From: Todiramphus chloris collaris
Taxonomy: Eukaryota > Chordata > Aves > Coraciiformes > Alcedinidae
Direction of reading: 5' to 3'
Length of the DNA stretch: 64,000 nucleotides
Assembly (NCBI GenBank): GCA_025345505.1
Contig: JANVCC010000130.1
Span: 5,337,366 to 5,401,365 of the forward strand
In this document: one piece after another, positions 23,801-38,800 of the stretch
Numbering within the stretch: the first letter of the stretch is position 1
Layout: every line of letters begins with the position of its first letter
Program-made: the position numbers and the translations under genes
Notes under the pieces: model-generated
What the model was told of the DNA's origin: nothing
The model's input: the letters and a program-made list of their open reading frames with translations, nothing else
Databases searched by the model: none

Positions 23801-26800
23801 CTTGGTAAGTATGTTTCTAAGTGCATGTGTTTCCTTAGGAACTTGTTTTGGGTTAGGAGGGTGGGAAGAAGGCAGGGAGGGAGAAGTTTAGAAAACCTTT
23901 AAGTTTGACATTTTGTCAACATTTATACCACTGAATGATAAATCTTGGGTTGCAACATTGTGCCATGATATTTTTTAAGGCGATAGAAATCACTAACCAC
24001 ATTCTTGGCACAATCTGCTAATACCTGAAAGACTCTCACAGTATCGCAGTCAATCTAAATGTAAGTTAGACACTAGTTGCTGAATTTACTCTGCTTTCTT
24101 GGAGGAAGGGAGGATGTCTTTGTCCAAGTTTTCTTGAATACCCACTCCTAAACCAAATATTTGCTTCCCAGAGCGCTTGTGAAGTGTTCTCCCCTCGTAC
24201 TAAGGGGAAGGAGTTGAGCTGTCTGTCTTGATCAGCTGCTGAGAGAGGAGTTCTGATTTGAGGATGTGTTTTGTTAGGGTGGGGTTTTAGACAACATTCA
24301 AAGATATCTTGATCTGCAGCTGTGCCCAGAAATCAAACTAACAAGAATTTAAGCACTTTGAGTAACAGTAGCAAGTATGTATTCAAAGAAGTGAAACCTA
24401 ATTTTAGATAGATTTGTGCCTTGTGATTGCTAGGACTTTTAAATGATTTCTGCAGAGATTATTGTGAGTTTCCTCTGATTCTTTCCAATTGCTTTCCATC
24501 TCTCACTTCAGTACCTCCTTGTTTCCTCATCTTCTCTACTCTAGCTTCCAACACCAGTTTTCTCAACTCTTTCGTATGTCTTTTTTCCCCTCACAGTGTG
24601 ACAGTTCCATGTCTCTGTCCTTTTCCGTGCGCCTGTTCTTGATTTTACCAGTATTTCCTTCTGCTTTTCAGTAAACAAAGTAACCATTTCCAGCTTCTCC
24701 AAATAACAGCCTTACTCCCTTCTGTTTTCTTTGTTTTGTCTTACAAACTTGATGACTGCATTTCAAACACAGATCTGCTAATTTAACTATAGCTTTCTTC
24801 AGAACAGCAGTTTTGCCATGAAAATGGAAAATGTATGTAGCCACTTGAACAGCTAAGCAGCAAAGGAGAGGCCTTTGCTAGCTGATGACTACAGAGGGCA
24901 ATGGTCTAATCCTGTTTCATGCATGAATTCTGTCTGGCTTCTTGAAGACAGTGTTTTGCTGTTTACTTACTTTCCCAGTACTAGATGTTAACAGGTGAAT
25001 AACACAGAAACAGCTCCAAACTAATGTTATCATGGAACACCCCCCCCAGTCTGAAATCCTTCTCTTCCACTAGTTACTTGCATGTTTCTATAGTCCCCTT
25101 GAAACTGTTTTTCTGATTTCTAGGACTGGTACTGTCTAAATCCTACTCTCTTAAAGGAGTAGACCACTGAAGAAGGTTCATCATCACAGTGTCTGCTAAA
25201 AATGAGTATGCCCGTAGTTATTATTATGAGAAGCATGCTCACATAGTAGCTGATGTAATGCAATGCTTGATTGTCACAAAGGAGATATGGGCTTGGAAAA
25301 TGAGAAAGAGGAAAATCAGTCTTTTTTTTTTTCTGTTCCTTCATCTCCCACATGAAGAAAGAAAGAGCGTGAAAACATTTTCTTGTGGGAGAAGAATGTT
25401 CACAACAATATTTAAAATGAAGTTATTGCTTCAACTGACTCCTTCCATTAAAGTTTATCATGTTTTAAAAGACATAATTGTAGACAGTTATACTGTAGTA
25501 TACCACAGGCCAAATTTTGAGTTATCCATACTTGTTTACCAGATGTTGATATCGCCACATTCATTCTTTACATCTGTGTTCACTGTTTGGTCCTTTTTTA
25601 TGTAAAAATTTGAGCTGCTTTGTGTAAGTATTACAGCATCAGTCAGAAAAGGTAGCTAATAAGACTCAAGCTACCTTGCTGTGACTTGCCATCCTGTTCC
25701 TTAGTTTTCAACTGACAATTCAGTATTTGATTTGTTGTATTTAGAAAGTGTTGATATGATGTCAGCTTAACTGTGTCAGGGTGCAATACAGCAGGTTTTT
25801 TAAAATTTTCTATATTTTTGTTTAAAAAAAAAAAATATATATATATATATATAAAAATACATTAACTATGGCCACAGGGAAAACATAGTTACATATGCTG
25901 GTATTTTAATAGTAGTTGAATTTTAATACTAGCTACATTTGTCACTTGTAAATAAACAATGTATATTATGTTGTAATATATGTTATAATATTATATCTAG
26001 TACTGCTTCCTATGCTTTATATAAAATACAGATAATACTTTTCTTCTTATTTTAAAGGACTAACTAATTACTACTAATATTTCAACTTCTCCGAAAACAT
26101 TTTTTCCCCCTTTTTTTTTTAATCTCAAACAAATCCCACTCAATCCCAGCAAGAAGATGGAGAAAGAAACTCGGACATCTTTCTTCTTTTTGCACATTTC
26201 CAGAAATTTACATCTCTAGTTGCAGATGGCCACATGTATCCAAGCGAAATAAAAAAAGAAGTGTGGCAAGTTTGAACTGATCCTTGGCTACTTTTACAGC
26301 CTTCATGGCCACGCACATTGTAGTCAGCCACTGCAGTTGAAAGGCATATCCCATGCATGTGTAGGGGGAAGGATTAGTGTGCTCAGGTACACTTCTAAGA
26401 GCTACTCCCAATTTCCTGTCCACATGGTCTTCTGGAAATACTTCTCTTTTGGTGATATATGTAATTATTTAGTTCCTGCTAAAATGGCTGCTTCTGCTTT
26501 TTGTATTTTGTTTTTTCCAATGTCTTTGTATTTTTTTCTCTTAGTAAACAGGGAGTCTTTCTAAATAAGAAAATACCACAAAGCCCTTGGAAATGTGTGG
26601 TTTCCAAGATGGATGTATTTGAACTATGAAATAGTAACAAGGAAAAAAACCATGGAGTAGCTGCAGCTTAGGAGAGGTATATAAAGATGTGATTGGCAGG
26701 GCAGAGGCATTCAGAAAATGATTAGGCAAGAGGTTAAAAATGTTAAAGATTAACTTTTTCACATAATACATGATTGGGATGTGGAACTTACTGCCATGAG

Positions 26801-29800
26801 GTAATAAGAGGACCAAAGTTATTTTAGAAAACTATTTGGATAAATTAATCAGAGAAGAATCCATTGCAAAGTATCGAACAGATGCAGACAGAAACTTCAG
26901 TGATGAAATCCCTGAGGCAAACAGCAGCAGGATAATACTAGAGTAATAAGCCCAATGGGAATGTTATAAAGAAACCCACAGTTTATGGACTAGTAACGAA
27001 GGAGGTGGGATTCACCTCTGAACTATATTCTGATTTCCCCCATGATTTATTAGCCTAACTGCTCAAATGTACTGAAACAAAGTGTAAATTTCTGGCTCCT
27101 TTCTTCAGGGGAAGAGTTGTTTTCAGCTAACAAGACTGGCTAGGGGAACAGCCTTTGGTTTGAGAGGATGCTTCATGACGTACCCAGAAGAGGCAGGGGA
27201 AGGGACTGCAGCATTCTTACCTAGGCTAGATCCAAATGAAATATCTTCTTTGTCCACCATCATATGTATAATTTCATAAAGTTCGTCTGAGTCCTTTAAA
27301 ACTAACGGCAAAGATATCAGACGTGGGGATTTAAATAGCAGAAGGTTAACGGATTTTTGTGTCTTAGCAAGTCCCTCCCAAGAGCTGTGTCTGTGAATCG
27401 TTGCTCAATAGCTGGGGAAAGCACTAGAGGGCTCCCCAGGACCGCCGCTGGGACCCGGCTCCTCTTCCTCCAACGGAACAGTACATCACAGCAGATACCC
27501 TGTGCAAGGGGTAAAACTTTAAGCATCTGAATTCTCTGAACTAGAAAATTAATTTATATCACTGTTTACTAAAGGGATGAAGGCTTAAACTAAATGAATA
27601 TCAGTAAGGACTCCCTTAAGAACCTTGTCTCTTTCCTCTTCCCTCCTTCTATCTCTTATTTAAGGTCACAGTCAGAAGTTCTTTGAAGAGTTGGGTGCAT
27701 TTAGGAGTTGATCTTCCACTGTGGGATGGTACAAATTCTATAGCAGAGCCAGATCGAGCAAGATTCCATTTACCATGTAAGCTACCTGCTATAAATCAAT
27801 AAGGGAGTGAAGTGAGCCCTAAAAGAGCAGTCATTTATTCCCTCTTCCTATTTTCCAGCTATTACAGAATACAGTTTCTTTTTATGTGAATTAAATAGGA
27901 AGAGGAAGATAGCCCTCCCTTCCTTAAAAGAAACACCTCAAGGTTAACATATTTTTTAATTCTTATAGTAAGGTGTTCTATGGGTAGTCTCCCATACTGA
28001 AAAAAAAAAAAATATTAAAAGTCCTGTGCTCTGTTCCCAGGAGTTAGACTGGAGGTCTAACTGGAGGTTTCACTGGTCCTGTATGTAGCTGCAGACTATC
28101 ATTGCTCACTTGTGACAGATTCTGTAATATAATCCTAAACTATTAACTGCTACTATAGTTCTGGTTTTAATTCAGCTTAATAGGTGGTAGAATTTGAAGT
28201 TCTGGTAGGGAGCAATTGCATTGACTTAACTTTTACATCCTCTTTGCCTTAAAAAATGTGGGCAGGGTGAATTTTGGTTGTCTGGTCTAAAACTTGTAAA
28301 CAGATTAATATGTATATTTGACTTCCCCCTTGTTTACCTTAGGGTGGTTGATGGCCAATTTATTTGTTTATTATTCACTCAAGCACTTCAGAACAGAGAA
28401 TCCCAGTAAAATACTGGTATGTTATTGAAGCAGAAGGTCTTTTTAAAATAGAATCTAAGTTCTGTCTGTGTCCTGTTGCTGGAGTTCTCCCCATCCTAAG
28501 AGCGACTCCTGGCTTTTTTTCTTTTCGAGAAGAAACTTATGACAGTATTACAACAATGGGGTAGCTTTTATGATTCATTTGATGTCCAGCTTGATTTAAA
28601 GGATTTGGGTATAAAACCTATTTTGTAAGCTTTCTCTGTACTTTTCTCCACAGTGAAATTAAGACATTTAAACATACCAAAATATTGAACAATAAGGCCA
28701 AAAAATGTAACTCCTCTCACTTGCAGTTGACTCAAGGGAACAAAGCTTAACTATTGATGACTAGTCTTGAAAGTCCTGTCTCTGTGTGTAAAACAAACAG
28801 ACAAGCACTGGTTGCATTTTGTTTCATATCATTGTCTTTTATATCACTATGCACTTTGGTTTTATTGCTATAAAACACATATTCACCCTCTTGAAAGTTC
28901 ATCTAATTTCTGCTTTGTTTTCTGTAGAAGTGGCAGCTTGTGTCATTTTGTGGTTGCAGATTTCCTTTTTTCCTGTAGCTGCTGTTAACTAACTTAAAAT
29001 ATGTTGAATTCACCTAGTGAAAAAATTGATAATCAGCCATGGGTTAGTAATGTTTTCTAAGATTTGCAAAGCTGCATTTGCTTCTGGTTACTTCCTGGCT
29101 TCTGATATGGTCCTATCACACCACAGATATAAATGATGTTTATTTTAGTTACAACTCATGAATCATTATACACTAGCGAGACTGTCATCTTCTAATTCTA
29201 ATTTTTCCTTTTTTAAAAAAACTTCTTACAAAATGTTCCTGTGTCAGAATGACACGTGTGTGTATATTTTATATTTAATATAGTTATTTATTTAGAAGTT
29301 GCTTATTAAATAATTCTTGGTTAGTATTCATAGTTCATTTGCTGGACTGATTTCAGTTTCACCTGTATGCATTTCTTTTCCCCACAGAAGAAAGTAGCTA
29401 TATGATATACTTTATATATTTTTAGTGTTCTTTATATAAGGCATACTTTTTTGAACTTTAATTTCCTTTCCTGTGTTGGTAGAAGTCCTGTAATGAAGAA
29501 TAAAGTGGGCTGATTGTTAATGTAAAAGTGAAAGAATTTCAAAATTCAGTGATTAATTAGGGTAATGTTCACCGCTGCATCTGTATTTTGCTCTTCAGTA
29601 TTCATTTGCAACAGAGGATCTTTGCTGACTCGCAGACTTTAGCTTTTAATAAAATTGGCAACCTCTCCAAAACTGTTGAAAAGATTTGGAGCTTACTTTA
29701 TGACCTTTTACTAAATATGCTACATTAGAGCTATTCTCTCACACTGACCTTTAAATCAGTTTTTGGGTGTCAGGCACATACTAATGCTTCACCTGGGTTC

Positions 29801-32800
29801 CATATGAGTGGAAGAGAGCGTGCAAGAAAAAGTAGCAGGGATACAGTATGATTTATGTCTTGGGGGAAATAAAAAAAAAAAAAAAAGAAAAAGAAAGGTT
29901 AAAACAGAGAGGGGAAAAGGGTGGACGTTTGAAAATTTTAAATAAATAGGTGTAGAATGAATAATGCCTTTCCATGTGATCAATTTTAGTGCACACAGGG
30001 ATCTTTATTGCAAGTGATTGCAAAAGATGCATTTACCTGGGCAGTAAGTAGTTCAAGACCTTCACATCAGTACATTTTTGTCTTATTTTATTAAGTTTGA
30101 TAAAACAAAACTATCACTGTCAAATAAAGGGATCTTGTAGTGTGTGTACTTTTTTCAGTAAGAATCCTTTACATTAAGCCTAACTCAGTTTACAGAAAGA
30201 GGAGAAAGGTGGAAAAAAAGACTCCACAAAGCAAGAAGGAGGTGATACAGTTTAGAGTAGCTAGATTAGGGAAGGAAAAAATTACTTCTCTTTTGGTCTT
30301 TGTCTCATTCTAATAGCTTTCTACTTTTAGTTTACCCAGTGAAAGGTATCTTACTATCTTCTCCGCTGGCTCTGCTACAGAGGTTGTTACCAGTCAGTGC
30401 AGAAGGATAGTAACTTCTTAAAACTCTACAGCTATTCTTCAGGAGTAATTTTTGCACCAAGATAACATCAAAGTAGTAATTGCTTGAATTTGCAGCCTTT
30501 GTAATAAACTATAATACATGGGTGAGAATACTTTTACTATACACTAAATATTCTTCTTTGGCAAAGTGTTTGTGTTTGCTACACTAACTACTTTGACCCA
30601 TAAATTTAAAATATATTTTGCATGAAGACTTCTGAAAATTTAAACAAAATATATTTAATGTTATATACATGACCACATTTCTCATAAAGCTAAATATATG
30701 TAAAAGTGGAATGTTTGCATAGTTTATATATTTGCTATTGTGATAAATTTTCCATGATTTACCTCTCTGTTGAATTAGGAAGACTTGGATCACTGTAATA
30801 GCTTCTCTGTGGATAAGATTATAAAACCAAGTAATCAAGAAACCCAGTATTATTTCTGTAGAGGCTGCTGTTTGCCTTATAAGTTCAGCTTTATGATGGT
30901 ACTCACTGATGTTTGCAGCTGTGTTCCCATGAAATATGATGCAATTTTTATGGATAGGTGCAAGCAACAGAATTTTGGCTGTGCATTTTAAGACTCAGAC
31001 TGGTTATACAACAACTGAGCTACTGATAAAAATGTGTCAGTATTACACATTTTGCTTGCATCATTTTAGATAAGCTATTTCTGAGAAAATTACCGTATTA
31101 TCTATGCTTTGGAAAAAAGGGGGTGTACATAATGCTATGCATTTGTAAATAAAAATTCATTTTCAATATATTCAGTTGCATTTTTTATATTTATGTTACA
31201 AATTATTGTTTAATATTCACCATTCTTACTACATTTTTATCATAAAGCATCATACAAAAGCCCTCTTCATAATTCCTTGTTTGTACAGATAGTTCTGTCC
31301 TTGAGAAGATGGGAGACAGTGATCACACATGGCAGATATTAACCATATTGTTTAGGGCAGTAGTTGAAACTTTAGGTAGGGTAGTGATAAAGACTATTAA
31401 CATTCCTCAGCTGCATTATGTAGATTGTAATTCATTCTAGAGATCTAAATTAAGAAGAATATATAGGAATGTCTTGAAAGTAAACAGGGTTTTCTTTTTG
31501 TTTAGTTTTGTTTGCTTTTTTTTCATTGTTGTTGTTGATCTGTTTTGTTTTGTTTCTCTGTTACTATTTTAGAGACGTATTACTATGTATCTCCTTTGGT
31601 TGGTGCCTTTTTTTTGGCTCTGACTCCCATGGGGATTGTCATAGCTGCCAAACACCCAGCTACCAGAACTGTTCTCCATTCAGGATGGGAGCCTGTTATA
31701 ACTGCCATGGTTATAAGCAGGTAAGTCTCTGTCTTGATAGTTGGGAGTCATCCTGTGTCTCTATGTATCTTAACACCTGATTATACTTAAAAGAAAGATT
31801 TAAGGAGCTTCTAAAAAGTAGAGTGTGAATAAACTTTTATCTTCCCAAACCACGGAATTTACAAAGTTCCAGGTGGGAAGGAGTGGGGGAGGCAACAGTA
31901 GCTTGTGGCAATGACTGAGCAGAAGTGTGCCATATCAAAAGAAGAAAATGGTGAGCTCTTCATCTCCATTTATGATTATACATTGACCTAAGAGATTATT
32001 TAATCGAGTGAAAGTTATGAATCTTAAAAGCAGAGTGATTGGCTAAAATTCTGTGGTCTTCTTTATACAAGAACTCATTTTTATTATATAACTGACTACA
32101 GTGATAGTCTGTGGCTGAGAATGAGGTAAAGGGAAAGATGAATTAAGAAGAAAATCGTGGCTTGAAGATGTTCTAAAACAGATTACTAAAAAGGTTTGTA
32201 AATATCAATGTACCTGCTTGCCTTATTCTAAATATTGTACTTTGGTTTTCAGTATTGGTGGCCTTATTCTGGACACAACTGTATCTGATCCTAATTTGGT
32301 TGGAATTGTTGTTTACACCCCAGTAATTAATGGTAAGACTGGCAAAATTATGTGCTACTATATATCAATTGATATACCTTGGTTCAACAAAAGTCTATTA
32401 CAGTACATTTCTGATATATTAATTGGAAGTTTTTATTTTGATGTCAGGAAGTTGTTTATTTGAGCACCTAAGGAGTGCTTTCTGATCTTATGTACTGCAG
32501 CCTTTAACGCATGTGAGAAGTAGAAACCTAAAGTATGCATTAAGAAAGTATAAATATTCAAGTAGTATATGCAAATATTAAATGATCAAATATCATACTG
32601 AAACAGTTATGTCTAAGAAAAATGTTAGGTAAAATTTTATTTCAAACTCTTATGAACATCCAAAGACAACTTTTCAAAGCAGTACTTTACATGTAATGTA
32701 CTCAAATATAAGAACTAATAGGGATACTACAGGCAAGTAAATAGATTCCTCAAAAAAAAAAAAAGTATTGTTTCCCATTCTTGGAATGCACTTTCCAGGT

Positions 32801-35800
32801 GTGTAAGACAATATTAGTGAATATTTGGTTCTTATGTGTTCTATCTTCCAACAATAACAAGGCAAATTTTATATGAACAGTTAATATCTGTTTAGACTGA
32901 TGCAGTTTGAAAATGCTTCCCCCCCCCCCCCCCCAAAATATCACAGAGTTGATACATATTTGGCTTGCAATAATTATAGTCACCAGATCTGTTCCCAGTG
33001 CATTACTGCCTATCTGTTCTTTTCCCCTTTTGTATTTCTCCGTTTGATGTCTTACATTATTTTGCACTTTTATGTATTGTTGATTTTTAAATCATTTCTC
33101 CAATTACCAAAATGATACGTCTATTTTTTTTACTTACCAAGTGGTTTTGACTTGGCCTTTGCAAATTCCATATGGGTATATTCTATTCTGGTTTTTAAGC
33201 TATCAGTTAAACGAATTATGAACACTTGTTTTCCACCTTGATAATAAAATGTTAATATGGACACTGAGGTTTAGTTTTGAACCACATCTCCCTGATAGAA
33301 TTCATTTTCCAGAGGTTGCTAATGGAAATGTAGCATGGAACAGTGCTGAAATATTTTGGTAAGCTTGTATCTATGAATTGAGAGCTAGTGTGTCTCCTGT
33401 TGTGACCATTAGGCAAGCTGTTCAGTTAGAGGAAGAGATCGTATTGTTTTGACAGAAGCATGTGCTTGGCAAATTCATGTTAGCTCTTGTTTTACAGCTT
33501 TTGTATCTTCTAGATGCTTATAAATTGTCTTTTAAATAATTTGTTCCAATACTTTTGTAGCAATATAAATTTCACTGATACACAGATTCCCCAGATCATC
33601 CTTTTTGTCCTTTTAAAAGATAATTTTCCTGTTTTCTCCATTACAGCCCTCTGATATTCTCTAACCTCCAAGATAATCAGTTTGCAAAAGCAATCACTGC
33701 TAATTCATGGATTGTTCATCTAGCTCTCTAAGGATACGCTAAATTTAACTTACCCTCAGGCCCTAATACAGTATCAGTTTAGGATCAGATATCACTTTTT
33801 TTTATGAAGGCAGTAGACAAAAGGAACTGAGTATTTCAATATTCAGTGTTCAATATTTCAATATTCCGTGGAACATGTCACTTGTTCTACTTTCCTGTTA
33901 AGGTCCTATACTTCCTTTCTTCTTATATCTAATATGAAGCATTTCTGTCTTGGCACTGTGTAGAGGATGCAGAGTGGGCACATTTTATGATACACCTCCT
34001 AGAAAAGGAAATTGTAGGTAGGTGGTTTTTTGGTTGCTGTTAGATTAGCCTCTCCTGGGTTTCATAATTCTACTGGCACCTTTTGATATTGCTGGTCAGC
34101 CTGGTGTAGTAAACTGGGGCTTAGGAAATCTTTTGGTTAAAAAAGCACATCTGTTGACATTCATTTACTGACATAAAAGGTGTGCTAGACCACTTAACAG
34201 ATGGCTTTTTAAATATTACCGTTGCAGAAAGCTTTGTCTACCAGTGCTTTCCCAGCATTGGAGTTCTCATTGTAAGCCTAAGTAGTGTAATGAGCTGGGG
34301 GTTTTCCCCTCAAAATGTTTTTCAGAAGTGTTTCCTTTTCTCTTATCTTGAAGTTTGTTGCTCCTGTGACACAGAATCTGAAAGAAACCAGGGAAACCTG
34401 AAAGAAATATTGTAACATATTGGAAGTGTGTCCACCCAAAATTTGAGGACAGTATAAATTTGTCCAGGATTTCAAGTTGTCACTGTTGGTTTCTTTCAGT
34501 GCTAGTTGCCATATCTTGAAAGCCTGAACAGTATTCACTGTAAAGCTGTCAGGTGGTAGGCTTCCTGTGTACACCATTAAGTAGCTCTCAACCTGGTCCT
34601 GTCTAGATAGTTTGCATATTCTTAAATGTGAGACAAATTACTTTCATCACATATGTTACAACATGGAGCCAGAAATCTTTTGTGGTTTAAGAAATATTGG
34701 TCTGGAATTTGAGCACCCTCAAAGGTTCCTACCCCTATTAACAACAACTGCAAATATTTGCCAAGAATATTAAAATAGTTCTTAAGCAGACAGGCATTTA
34801 TAGGCAGCTTTACTGCTGGTGACCAGAGGTATTTCACAACCGCTTTTCCATTTTTCCCCTGTTAAACACATTTTTCAAGATGAATAATTATTTTTAATTC
34901 CATGTTTGGTTGGGTTAAATTGTAGCTCTGCTTTTTAAAAATAACTAAATGGCTTTGTGATTTCAGACACTGTGGTACTTACAAACTACTTGAAATTTAG
35001 ATGTGTGTGTTTGATGTACCGAAATTATGAATAAAGTTACTAAGCCAGGTGTGGCTGTGCTTCAGTTTAGATACTCAGGTTGATCTTTAGGTTTCCTAAA
35101 TGGTTAAAATTTGAAAATCCTCTTACAGCATCACAGTGTGTTGAATTTGGCTTAGGAATTGCAACTTTCAAGTAACCAAGTTCCTTTTGTGTAGAAAAAA
35201 GATAATACCTTAAACATTTATATGCTTCTGAATATGCAACAGAAATGAACTAGGGTGCAGTTACCAGACAGAGCCACTTTCCTCTCCCATGTTCACTGTA
35301 AGCTTAGACAAAATATTGTGAGATATCTTATAAGCATTTGCATTTCAGGAGTAAAATGTATAATAACCAACATTTTGGTAGACTTTACGCCATTTTCATG
35401 CATCTTGTAGAATGGAGTTTCTGTAAGTTATTTCTGAAAACACCTGAAAATGAAAAATGCTTTGTAGGATCTATGTAGAAAAACTTGCCTTTGCAGATGG
35501 TTTGAAGCAATACTCCTTACACAAACCTGCTTCTTACTCTTTGGCTGTATGTACTGTAAGAGTGTTTGATTTCTGGAGGGTATAAAAGTAGAGCAAGGAA
35601 TATGAGAAACCTGTATGAGAAAATGTAACACAAAACTTACTGAATATTTGTTGTCTGGGAGATGAAAGTTAAGCTTATGTAAAATATTCCCCAAACCATA
35701 CCTTTTTTCTCTATTGGTAGGATAAATAGAATGACAGACTTCCAGATTTTTCAGAGAGCTTTTGCCGTAAATTGTTTTGGAGAATATGGAAAGAAAATAC

Positions 35801-38800
35801 CTAGAAACCATTCCTCCTCCTCAAAAAAAAAAAAAAAAGAAAAAAGAAAAAAGCAAGCATTATAAAAATAACTATAATTTTTAGTCTTTTATAGCACAGT
35901 AGTACTGTCAGGTTTCACACAATAGAATCGTGCTTTGTTTAGAAGATAACCATTGTCTCAGACAGTTAAGCATCTGAAATTTGTCTCTGTAAATTACAAG
36001 GACCAGGATTAATGGACCTGTACAGTAGTAGAGCAATTTGTCTGGGTAGCAAATTAATTTTTTTTGCCTTCTGAGTTGGAAAATGTGATAGTCTCAGAAG
36101 GCACCTGCACTGTATTAGAACTTTATAATTCAGTCTTTATTTTGGAATGCAAAAGGAGGGGGATTTTGATTTTGGATATTTATTTCTGACACATTACTGA
36201 GTGATAGTTTTACTACTTTTTATTTGCTAACCTGTACAGCTGAGCTTTCTATGTTATTATAGAAGTGTTCTTTTTTTAAAGTCTTATTTGTAGATTTATT
36301 TTTTTTTTTTAGATTTCAGTAATCATTAGTATTCACAACACAATTATATCCAGAATATTTCCATTTTTTGACAGCCAAGGAGCAGTTTCTTATCAGGCAT
36401 AGGAAAGAAATGATTTATGAGTCAAATCAAACATAAAATGCAATAGTTTGCATATATAATTCTGTCTCAAAGACTTATCTTAAAAAGCATCCATATATGA
36501 AAAGCTAATAATTTCCAACTATTTTCCCCCAAACATTTTTTAGTATTAAAAGAAATACTGCAAATAAAAAGGTAGGAGAAATATGGATTAAAAAACCCAA
36601 GCAAAACAAAAGCAAACAAACAAAAAAAAAACCAGCACAAAAAGGTATCTGGTTAAGATAGGCTTTTAATGTAAATATTTCACTTGCATAAATCATGATT
36701 TTGTTAAGTTTGTGGTAGAGAGGTCGTGGCAAAAATTGGACTTGGATTTTCTGAGAAGTAATACTGTTATTGAAAAATTTAGAGCTTTTGGTCATTATTG
36801 TAACTGAGATTCTTTTCCTTCCTTTTAATTTCATTTTTACAATACAAATGACAATAAAAAGCAAGTTATTGTTGAACTCCAAAAAGACTTATTGGCAAAA
36901 CTGAGTATTTTGAACTATAGATTGTGCTCAGGGGTGCACAAAAAATGAGAATCTTTTTGCCCTCTTTCACTTGATAGATTTAGAGGAAAAATTAATTTGG
37001 GAATTGTCTTGGCCTAATTCTCCTCTTATATGGATGTTAATTTATTTTAGTCCCATTGCACAAGCTATATTGTAGGTGTTTAGGAACAACACAGTATTCT
37101 GTGGCTGATTAATGTCTCTTCATATAACTGGATTTTAAAAAATCTTTAATCTCGATGATTTGATATGCAGTTGGTTTTCCCATTCTTACACACTTTGTGT
37201 GCCTCATCATGCAACTACTGTTTTTATTCTTGTGAACAGTTATGGCACTGGCCATTAAAGCTGAATATGTAGAGTTTATCTTGTGCTTTCAGTACTTTCA
37301 TAGGAAGTAGTTTTCTGCAGGAACCCATCTTCATTTCTATGTATTTAAGAAAAAAGAGAGAAAGGAAGAATGAGATGAGTAGCTACAGGACAGGAGGTGA
37401 CTTTGTATATAAGGTGGTTTAATACTGCTTTGGAAAATTGCTGTTGCCTGTCGTACAGTTCTCCCACAGTGCTAAATGAGTACCTTAAAGCAGATTTTAT
37501 ATTCATTAGTAATAACTTAATTCTTCTCTTCTGCTGGAATCCCTGATTGGAGATTCTGGATCCAAGCTTCAGAAATACTAAACATTCATAGGTACAAATG
37601 AAATAATTGAGAAATTGACTTTGAATATATAAGCATTTTGGACAAATAACACTTTAAATATTTTACACTGTGTATCCAAAACTGAAAATGCTCTTTCCAG
37701 AGAGTACAAAAATATCACTTGACAGGTATTTTTTAAAAATAAACACATTAATGTTTGTAAATATTAAGGTTTTCCGGGACAAACATCACTGAAAAGCAAA
37801 GAAGAAATTAGTAAATTTCTATTCAGTTCAAGCTTTGAATAGTGGATATTAAATAAGACTATCAGGCATTCATTATATGCTATATATATAAAAAGAAAAA
37901 TATTGAAGTTATATTTATTTAGGCAATACTTTGTAGATTGCATTAAAGGTATGAAGGGAAGAATAATAGTCCTATTATTTGACTTGAGCAGAGTTCATTT
38001 AGAGCAGCTTGTCCTCTGCTGTGTCTAGTAGGGTTTTGTATATCTCCACAGGTGGGCAACCTGTTCCAGTGTTTGACCACCCTCACTGTAAAAAAAAAAA
38101 GGAGGGGTGAGTGGTGTGTGTGTGTTCAGATGGAATATATTGTCCCCAGGACGCTCATGATCTTCTCTGCAGAGCTGCTTTCCAAATGGTCAATTCCCAG
38201 CCTGTACTAGTGCATGGGATTATTTCTACCCAGATGCAGGACTTCGTGTTTCCTTTTGTCAAACTTCATGAGATTCCTCTTGACTCAATTCTCCAGCCTA
38301 TCCAGTACCTTCTGAATGGCAGTACAACCCTCTGGTTTATCAGTTTTCCCTGTTTATCAAAACACACAGTATAAGATCTGAGGAAAAAGCAGCCTGGTGT
38401 GTTATGCAGAGCACTGGAGTATCTCATACTAGTTTTCAAATACATGACATGGTTTTGTCTCTACTTTGAATATAGTTTTCTGTGCTTGTTAGAAAAAAAA
38501 GAACTGTGGTAACAGTTTTCAGAAGTATTCTTGCTTAGCCCTTTATTGGCTCGATACGATGATGAGGTTTTCAATTTTCTTTTCATGTTGTAAGTCAGCC
38601 CGACATCCTTTGCACTTTAGCAGACAATGTCTTGTCTGCTTATTGACGAAGTAGCACTCTTGAAGTTAAACACATCTGCTGTTCTGAGGGGAATGCAGTA
38701 ACAATTGCAGGATTTTAATTTTGAAAGAAAATATTTTCCTCTGTGTTGTAGTTCTCATGAGAATGAAAAGAAATTAATAAAGTTAGTCTTTATTATCAAG

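Larger units (their letters stand above)
23805..31572 (+). other. SLC41A2: SLC41A2 intron 6
   Basis: 7768 bp from GTAAGT to TATTTTAG. Contents: (AT)n at 25835-25852, an ancient LINE remnant at 26560-27080, a coding-like GC-rich island on the minus strand at 27123-27530, and poly-A at 29871-29886. The remainder is AT-rich and unremarkable. Confidence 0.9.

Noticed and set aside
30584-36882. Minus-strand open frames of 125-127 codons (30584-30967, 35428-35811, 36505-36882)
   Set aside because: Leu/Phe/Ile-rich translations of AT-rich intron sequence with no recognisable motif or splice context.
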